A model generated the notes under the pieces. It did no database searches and was not told the origin of the DNA. It saw only the letters and a program-made list of their open reading frames with translations. This document shows, one piece after another, positions 56,809-64,000 of a DNA stretch of 64,000 nt. Made by a program: the position numbers and the translations under genes. Source of the stretch: Linnemannia schmuckeri (Eukaryota; Mortierellomycota; Mortierellomycetes; Mortierellales; Mortierellaceae); assembly GCA_029449235.1 (NCBI GenBank), contig JANATG010000002.1, forward strand, positions 1,302,001 to 1,366,000. The letters are read 5' to 3'. Within the stretch, counting starts at the first letter, position 1; every line of letters begins with the position of its first letter.

Positions 56809-58558
56809 ATTTTGTTTCCTGGTTTTATTTGTGTACTGTGTTATCTTGTAGTTGTATGGATGCGTGTCTCGCGTGTTACTTTTGTACGCTGTAGAGGTGA
56901 GGACAATATACAAGAAAGGTGAGAAGAAGTAGAAACGAGAAAGAAAAAGCGATTTCGTTTGTGACATGACGCTAGCGCCCTATGACTGCGAAGATGACTC
57001 ATCACCTGAAAAGCAAGGGACATTCATTTACTTCGGCATTGCCTAATTAGACGATGAGCAAGTAAAGTGTCACCGCTAGCACCCGGCATGGATATGTCAG
57101 CAAACCAAGTGAAAAAGGGGCGAACCTATGGTAATTGGTAGCATTGACTAGGAGGCGTTATCCTTACTGTGGTTAGTGGCCCACGGCCTTTTTTCAATTG
57201 CTTTTACACGCTGCGGTTATGTGTTGTGTCCAAGTGGAGTCAAGGCGCAAAATTGCGGGGTAATAAAAGAGAAATTCACACGGTTAAACTCTCGTTGTCC
57301 TGTGAAAGAATAAGCACTAGACAAAGCGCTCTGTTCCGAAGACAAACAGCTACAAGAAGCAAAGAAGATGCAGGGATGAAATGGATCGGAAAAGCGAACA
57401 TGGCAAAAAGGGATCGAAGCAAGCCTGTACCTGAAATTCTGAGACGATCAAAAAGTCGATCGCTGACCTCCTCAGACTCTGTCTCTTTCCCCTGAACACA
57501 CACACAATCTCATCAACTCCTGTATCTCTTACTCCACTACAATGGATTCCACCTCCACTTCTATCCATTCAATCAGTCCAACACAGAATAACATATGAAT
57601 GATGAATGATAACTTTTATGATGGAGAGGTATTTACAAAGAGTCTATAGCGGTGTTTTTTGGGTCATAATAGCAGGAACAAAATACATTACAAGGAAAAG
57701 CAAATAAAGAAAAGTACAAAGAAAATTAAAAAAAAGAAAAAAAAGGGGGGGGGGGGGAAGAAAACGTAGGTACAGGTTTCGGCCGTTGGCGCAAGGAAGG
57801 GAAGTGGAGTCAAAATCCACTCATGCAAAAGAAAAATGGAAAAAGACTCGGGGGGTTTCCTGGAGCCCCCAAATAACACTTGGTACATTGGTTTCATGAC
57901 CCCAAGGAAAAGAAAAGCCACCCAAGCCTCTGAGTAAAAAAAAATGATAATAAAAAAAAAAGAATGGAAAAATGAAAAAATGAAAAAATGAAAGAAAGTG
58001 TTGCTTCCTTGTGTTCTTTTTTGTTTCTGACGAAATCAAAAAAAAAAGATATCCTGTTCCAGCAAGAGGGTGTCGTTTCGGTCGTAAAATAAAAATGGTG
58101 CGTCAGGTCGTACAGAGGGGTGGTCGTGAAATAAAAGGTCGTTATTGTTGATTGATGTTGTCGTAGTTGTCGTTTTTTTTGTTGTTTTTGAATGGTTTTT
58201 CTGACCAAGTGAATCCTCGTTTTTTTGACCAATTTGACAGGCAGGCATCCCAGATCTCGATTCAGAAAAGACAGGAGGAATAGTAGGAGCAAAATGGTAT
58301 ATATATTTCCAAAGAAATAATCGACGAGAGATAGTTACAGAGGAGAGTGCCCGAACAATTGGAGGAGGGTGTAAAAAAAAAAAGAAAAAAGAAAAAAAAA
58401 GGTGCACAGAAAAAAGAGAACGAAACAGGGTAATAAATAGATCGTAATAACCGCAGGTAGAGTTACAAAAAGATGCAGGGGAAGAAGCGAAAGGAAAATG
58501 TAAAGAAAACGTGTAGGAAAGAAAAAAGGAATCAAAGGGGGGATATAAACCCGGCGTC
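56809..58558. other. Intergenic: leader of the monooxygenase gene and 3' flank of CDC24
   Basis: 1.75 kb. Leader-like C/T on the minus strand near 56810-56990, then unremarkable DNA. At 57745-57757 is a 13-base poly(G) run, and at about 57961-57990 an (ATGAAAAA)3 repeat. A-rich purine DNA from 57700 to 58550 precedes the CDC24 stop. No gene is supported. Confidence 0.55.
57745..57757 (+). repeat. 13-base poly(G) run
   Basis: Unbroken G run within purine-rich DNA in the 3' flank of the minus-strand CDC24 gene. Long G homopolymers are otherwise absent from the window apart from an 11-base poly(C) at 36190-36200. Confidence 0.9.
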
Positions 58559-61500
58559 TTAACTGACGTGCAAGTTCATGACACCCTCAGCATAACAGCT
58601 CTCAAAGGCAAGAGAGATATCATCATCGTCCTTCATGATGATATAATCGTTGTCCTCGTCCTTGTAGCGGAGACGCAAGGGCTGGGAGTCTGAACGACGG
58701 CAGCCACAGAGGCGAATCTTCTTCTCGACACGCTCAATCAACTCATTGTATCCAATCTGGATGGGAACGACAATCAGGTAGGCATCCTCCTGGAAGTTGA
58801 CCTTGATCTTGAGCTGAGGAACACCGGCGCTCAGGTTGCTGTTCGAAGGCTGTTGGCGCAAGGTGCGGCTAACATCAGGGCGAGGAGAACTGTGGCGTGA
58901 AGGGATGGTGGGCACAGCGGGAATATTGGGATAGTTAGCGCCAGGGTAGGGCGTCGTGGGCGAGTTTGGTCCACTGGCGTTGGAGGGACGACGGTGGTGG
59001 GCCAAGGGAGTAGGCATATCGGGGGCGTTGTGCCACGATGGGTTGGCGGCGGCGTGAATGTTGGGGCTACTTTGGGCACGAACGCGCAACTGTCCTGGAA
59101 TTGGGGGCACTGGTGGGGCTGCTGATGGCGTGACATTGTACGCATAGCCGGTTGAGGCGTTTCTGGAGAGGGGCTGTCCAGGGGTATAGTCATCAGAGCC
59201 GTCATGAGACATAAACTTGGACATGGTCTCTGACATGGGCGAGTGTCCATCGCCGTTGCTGCGACGCTGGTAAGAGTTGCTGCTGCTTGTTGATCCGCGG
59301 GGGTTGGAGACAGTGGGCGAGGCAGGGTAGGACGAAGGAGGGGAATAGGGGTACTCTCCAGGCGACATAACACCCATGGCCGTGCTGGAGCTGCTGGTCG
59401 TGCGAGGCAGAGGAGGGAGGGACATGCCTGGGGGAGAGGGACGTCCATTGGCAGTGGCGTGGGCAGTGTAACCACCAACGCGGGCGTTCCAGGAACCGAT
59501 AGGGGGCACAGAGCCGTCCTCGGTCTTGGCCCTAGGGCGAGATCCGAGCATGGTAGGTTGGGGGATGAGGCCGAAGGGGAGTGAGTTGCTGCGGTTGTAA
59601 CGGGGCTCATCATAGATATCGTCCTCGTCACCGTCGACGTCGTCATCCAGGTAGTCGTCGTCATCGCGGTAGAAGGAGTTCTGCTCGGGGGTCATGGTGG
59701 GCATGCCAATGAAAGTAGTGGTCGAGACAATGTTGGTCTTTTGAGAGTTGGCCTCGGTAACGAGCTTATCGAGAACGCCGTGCCACTTCTTGAGCTGATC
59801 GTCGTTGCGGCAGCGCAACTCGAATTCCTCGGCGGCAACATTCCAGACGACATGGAGGACATAGGAGCCGGCGGAGGAGACGGGGAGGATAGACTTGATG
59901 TTGTTGATGTAGATGCGGCCGTTCAAGTGAAGCGTGGGCTTGGGACGAGCACCGCGAGGCTGCTTCTTCTTTTGGGGGATTTCTTGACAGCAGAGGAGGA
60001 TCTTTTCAAAGAGATAGACCTCAAGCTCCTTATCGGATGAGCCACGGGGGTTCAAGAGCTTGTCGTGCAAAAGAAGAGTGCCAAAGTCGGAGACAAACTC
60101 CCCGTCCTTCCAGGCAACCTTGTGCTGCAATGCCTGGGCAATCAAGTGGTTGTCCTGCTTGCGGTTGGTCTCGTTGATGCGGTCGGCGACACGCTTGATG
60201 GCGCTTTGACCATCGACGAGATCGCGGTAGTGAGGGAATTCAGGGTCGGTCAACTTGATCAACTCGTGCATGAAAAGAGGATACTTGCAGATACGCTGGA
60301 CGGGCTTGATCAATTGAGAAGTGATTCCGTGAATGGGTTCCATCAAGTGGGCCATTTTCTAGTAGAGCGGTAATGGAATCAAAGCGAAGTAAAAAAAAAA
60401 AAAAATAGCGACGGAGTTAACAAGGTGCCCGGGTTGCTACGATTGGATTCTATTGGATGAAGGAGGGAAAAGATGCAAAAAAAGATAGTCGGAGAAGGGA
60501 TCTTACCTGGAGCTTGGGAGCCTCGCTGAGAATCAGCTTGCTGGCCTCGTTAAAGTTGGCGCAGAAGGGCTCGTAGACAGCAAAGGCCTCCTCATGGGTC
60601 AAGAAGCACTGGCCAAAGTTCTGGTCCTGGGGAGCGAAGGCGGCGTTGGTTTCGATGGCGATGAGGAAGCGGCGCTGAAAATCGACGAGGGCATTGAGGT
60701 TGGCAAAGATAAGATGGATGGTCTCGGGCGAGATGACGGTTCCGTCGGCCTGGAGGGCGCGCATGTAGGCTTGAAGGTTCTCCAAATCTTGGACAAAGCT
60801 ACGCTCGGTCTCGAGGATCTCGTTGACGACCTTGGCACGGTTATCGGTGGGCTTGGCTGGATCAGAGTTGCGCTTGGTACGTCTGGCACGGAGCAGACCC
60901 TGGTCCTCCATGCGATCCAACACCATGCTCACAGTTTTAATGACCTATTTTCAGAAGAATAAAAAAGAGATGAGATGAATATCATCTCTAATGATATGAT
61001 TGTCGTGTACAGCACAGACAATTGCTCCATGTATGGCTGAATGTATGACAAAGCGACGATAGGGGGAGGTTGTTTGTCGAAGGGGTCGAGTGTAACTGTC
61101 CACAATAATCGATCTGATAGAGAGAATAGCCACGAACAACAATGTCAAGCGTGGTGCAGCATTGGGCACGTTTCGGAAGAACTGAGGGGAGAGTGGAGGG
61201 GAGTCAATGCGGTGATGATTTGGCCAGAGCGCCCATAGGCCGTTATCCATCCAAAAAGATCGATTAAAAAAAGTAATAATAGTGGTGCAGAGAGAGGAAA
61301 AGGGGAAAGGGAGGATAGGGCTAAAGAGCCTTGAGGGGTGCAAAAAAAAGAGGGTATTTGGGATAGATTGGTGTTATGCGGGAAGTGAGATATTAAAAAA
61401 AATAAAGGAGCTAAAAAAAAGATTACTGCATTGAAAAGTGGAGCACAGAAAAGGATAGGGCAGGATGGGACGGGATAGGATGCAATAGGGTAGCTAACAT

Positions 61501-61934
61501 ACCTTGACGAATCCATTGGTGTCGTCCTGGTAGAGCTCGGAGATGGTGAAGAGGTTCTCTTCGCTGAACTGGAGCTCCTGGCGACAGGCGACCAAGAAGC
61601 GGAAGACAGTGGCCTTGCAGGCATTGACGTTGCTGAGGTTGTTGTCGGCGTTGTTGATCTTGAGGAGCTCCTTGGGGCGAAGAGCGTTAAAGATACAAGC
61701 GAGAGGAGAACCGAGTCGGAAGAGGACCCAGAGTTGGTTGACGGGGTCGTTGGGTCCTGCGCTGGATGGGGAGCCAGCCTGGGTATTTTGAAGAATATCA
61801 GGGTTGAGGTAGTCTTCAAAGTCAGGTACACCCGAAAGTCGCTCAATGAGGTTGAGGCAAGACTGATAAAGAGAGACGACCGAGTTTCCTCTTGTGAGAG
61901 GTGGTGGAGGCTGGTCGACTGCTGCAAGTGGCAT
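58559..61934 (-). CDS. CDC24: CDC24, guanine-nucleotide exchange factor for Cdc42
   Basis: Activates the Rho GTPase Cdc42 at sites of polarised growth and hyphal tips. Exons 61503-61934, 60507-60944 and 58559-60358, all in phase 0, give 889 aa. The N-terminal CDC24/calponin-homology-like domain spans about 30-145 (YQSCLNLIERLSGVPDFEDY, VNACKATVFRFL, LFTISELYQDDTNGFVK). The DH domain starts near 177 (VVNEILETERSFVQDLENLQ) and includes LIKPVQRICKYPLFMHELIK; the PH domain runs about 360-475 (LEVYLFEKILLCCQEI, FELRCRNDDQLKKWHGVLDK). A Ser/Pro-rich linker follows, and a C-terminal PB1 domain (about 806-889; LKIKVNFQEDAYLIVV, RLRYKDEDNDYIIMKDDDDI) that binds the scaffold Bem1. All four domains of the fungal family are present. 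The 5' leader of this gene lies in 61935-62500. Confidence 0.95.
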
Positions 61935-64000
61935 GTTTATGTAGTAGAGTGGTGGTGAAGGAGGGAGAAGAGGAGGCGGAAGGAGAAGAGAGGAGTCTCT
62001 ACTGGAGGAGTTGAGACGGAGGAAGGGGTATTGAGTTAGAAAGGGACCTCAGATGAAGATGATGAAGTGAGTGAGGGTGAGCTGAGGGAGAGTGAAGATG
62101 ATGAGGGAATAAGATGATGAGCGGAGGAGAAGGAAGAGAAAGAGAAGGAGAAGACGGTATTTGATTGGTGGCGTGTGTGAGTGTTGTGGGAGAGTAAGAG
62201 AGTGGGTGAGGGATGAGTAAGATGGTGAGGAGAAGGGGGAAGGACAGGAAGGAGAGAAGGAGGATGACGAAGAAAAGGGAAAGAGAGGGAGAGCGATGAG
62301 TAAAAAGAAAAAGGAAAAAAAGAAGGTCGAAGAGGGTGAAGAAAGGAAGTAGGAGGGAGGAAGAGAGAGGGAATAAAAAAAAGAGAGAGCGAATGGCTGC
62401 AGTTATAACATATGGACTGGGAGAGGGGAAGAGGGGAGGAGAGCCAAGGACTGACAGGATTGGTTGCACTCTGCTGTTTGCGGGTGACTTGTCCACTTGT
62501 TCGCTATTCGCTTCACTACTACACTACACTAGCACACTAGTAGAGCAACGAATAGACTCAATTGGATCGTGGTATTGAATAGAAGGTGAAGGCAGGGGAC
62601 TGGCTGACAAAACAACAGGGGCAGACACATACACACTGGGAGGAAACAAAAAGCACGAATACAACGAAGAGGGTACACAGAGAGACAGAGAGAAAGGGAA
62701 ATCGACCCGTACACTGGGAAGAAGTCAACTGAACCCATACACACATACCCTCCTACTCACACAAGATCCTCGTACACACACACACACAAAAGAGACACAC
62801 AGACACATACCCTGGAAATGGTATCTTGTCTTGTACAGCAAAGTACCATTGACCCAGGCATATTATTCACATACCCACACTCACAAAGAGGGCAAGTAGC
62901 CACACTTAAACAAAGACAAAAAAAGCCACTTCATTTGTCTCTGCAGTCCATTTGAGCCATGTCAGCAGGCTGAAAGAAATAATAATAATAAAAAAAAGGC
63001 AACCACCCTTCTCACCTCACTCGAACAACCTTTTTTTTCTTTGCTTTACTCGTTTGGTAGTCAAAGAGACAGAGCGAGAGAGGGAGGCGAGGCTAGTCGA
63101 ATTGGGTCACTTGGGACAACGACAGGAAAAAAAAAAAAAAAAAAAAAGACCCATGTTTGACCAATCAGAAGGCCGATCGCTTGTGTACAAGGTTTGCCTC
63201 TTTTCTTTTTCCCTCTTTTTTTTCATTTTGGTGCATTGGCGCTCATAAAAGAGAGGTAAAGAAAAAAGCTTGTTGGTTGGTTGCTACAGGTGTGTCCCAG
63301 CGCAGTTGCTTGTTTTTTTCACTCTTGTCCCAGGATAGATAGACTTTTCCGGGTGAATGCCCGTCCCTCTTCTTATGTGTCTGCCTGCCTGCTTTCTTTT
63401 TTCTCCTCCTTTCTTTTCCTTCCTTCTTCAGGATTGAAATTGAGGTAGGCGTGGGCGTAGGCGTGGGAGGAGAGAGAGGGCGATATGAAAAAAAGGAATT
63501 GAAGCCAAGTTACCTTCGTAAGTCGACTTTTTTTTGTTTTAGTGGCGAGTTGAGTGTCTACTTTGTGTCTCCTTGTTTTTCTACTTTTTTTTGTTTGCAG
63601 TGGATGTGTACGTGGACTTATAAGGGGAGAAGGAGAAGGAGTGGCAGGGAAGGCTGGAGTGAAAGGGAGAAGAGAGGAAGTGGCTAGGAGGAGAAAGAGA
63701 AGGAAAAGGAATGTATTATAGAGAAGAGTGGGGAATATGTACTCGTTTAATGAGCGAATTGAATGTGAAGTGGATGAGAAAGGAATGAGAAGTGTGAAAG
63801 TGGAGTGGAGTTGAGTGAGTAAAGAGGGGTGAAGTGAAGTGAAGTGGAGAGAAGAAAAAGAAAAAGAAGAAAGGAAAGAAAGGCGAGTGACAACAAACAA
63901 GACAGAAGAGGCAAGGAACATAGGACACAGGACACAGGACACACGCAAACAAGAAAAAAGCACCGAGAGAAAAGAGCACCTTCAGTCACTGTCATCCAGA
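61935..64000. promoter_or_regulatory. CDC24 upstream region
   Basis: 2 kb with no supported gene. Bases 61935-62390 are strongly purine-rich on the plus strand, the reverse of a C/T-rich minus-strand leader. Further right are CA-rich stretches (62740-62900), a poly(A) run of about 22 bases (63126-63147) and, at the right edge, GA-rich repeats including GTGAA units (about 63831-63848) and an eight-base ACACAGGA repeat (about 63921-63942). The GA-rich edge suggests the leader of another minus-strand gene extending beyond the window. Confidence 0.5.

Noticed and set aside
56377..56922. 181-codon plus-strand ORF over the nitronate monooxygenase gene
   Set aside because: It is antisense to a well-conserved enzyme, and its open frame follows from the codon bias of that gene.

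Overview
The window is nuclear DNA from an early-diverging filamentous fungus, most likely a Mucoromycota or Mortierellomycota (Mortierella-like) genome. The reasons are spliced genes with short GT-AG introns, pyrimidine-rich 5' leaders on the sense strand, frequent poly(A)/poly(T) runs, Ser/Gln-rich disordered proteins, and protein types common in this group (an RFTS-domain protein, SPRY proteins, a bZIP+DUF3425 factor). The species call is inference. No rRNA, tRNA, CRISPR, plasmid or intact transposon was recognised. I read exon boundaries by eye from splice signals, frame continuity and protein-family fit.

Left part (1-25 kb): the 5' end of a GDP-mannose transporter gene (minus, cut by the window edge), a multi-exon RFTS/DNMT1-RFD protein without a methyltransferase (minus), a 1,499-aa Ser-rich membrane protein (plus), a 105-aa single-pass membrane protein (minus), the ribosome-biogenesis factor NOC3 (plus), an AP-1-like bZIP factor (plus), a beta-carbonic anhydrase with a His-rich insertion (plus), and a two-TM disordered protein whose C-terminus looks frameshifted (plus).

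Middle (27-39 kb): a SWIRM-domain chromatin protein of the Fun19/Laf1 type (minus), followed by almost 9 kb without a convincing ORF. Left of about 35 kb the minus strand is pyrimidine-rich; right of it the plus strand is, as if two long leaders diverge there. A consensus splice donor in this region suggests untranslated exons of the SWIRM gene.

Right part (39-64 kb): a PHYHIP-like protein (plus) converging on a Nudix CoA diphosphatase (minus), an EH-domain protein with two RanBPM-type SPRY domains and a nine-unit SSLTxID repeat (minus, 8 exons), a LONRF-like RING/LON ubiquitin ligase (plus), a CCDC47/DUF1682 ER membrane protein (plus), a nitronate monooxygenase (minus) and the Cdc42 exchange factor CDC24 (minus).

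There is no operon or gene cluster with a shared pathway; most genes are ordinary housekeeping, signalling and chromatin functions. The most unusual items are the EH+SPRY+SPRY protein, the stand-alone RFTS protein, the PHYHIP-type domain in a fungus, the His-rich carbonic anhydrase, and two GC-AG introns sharing the same eight-base donor.
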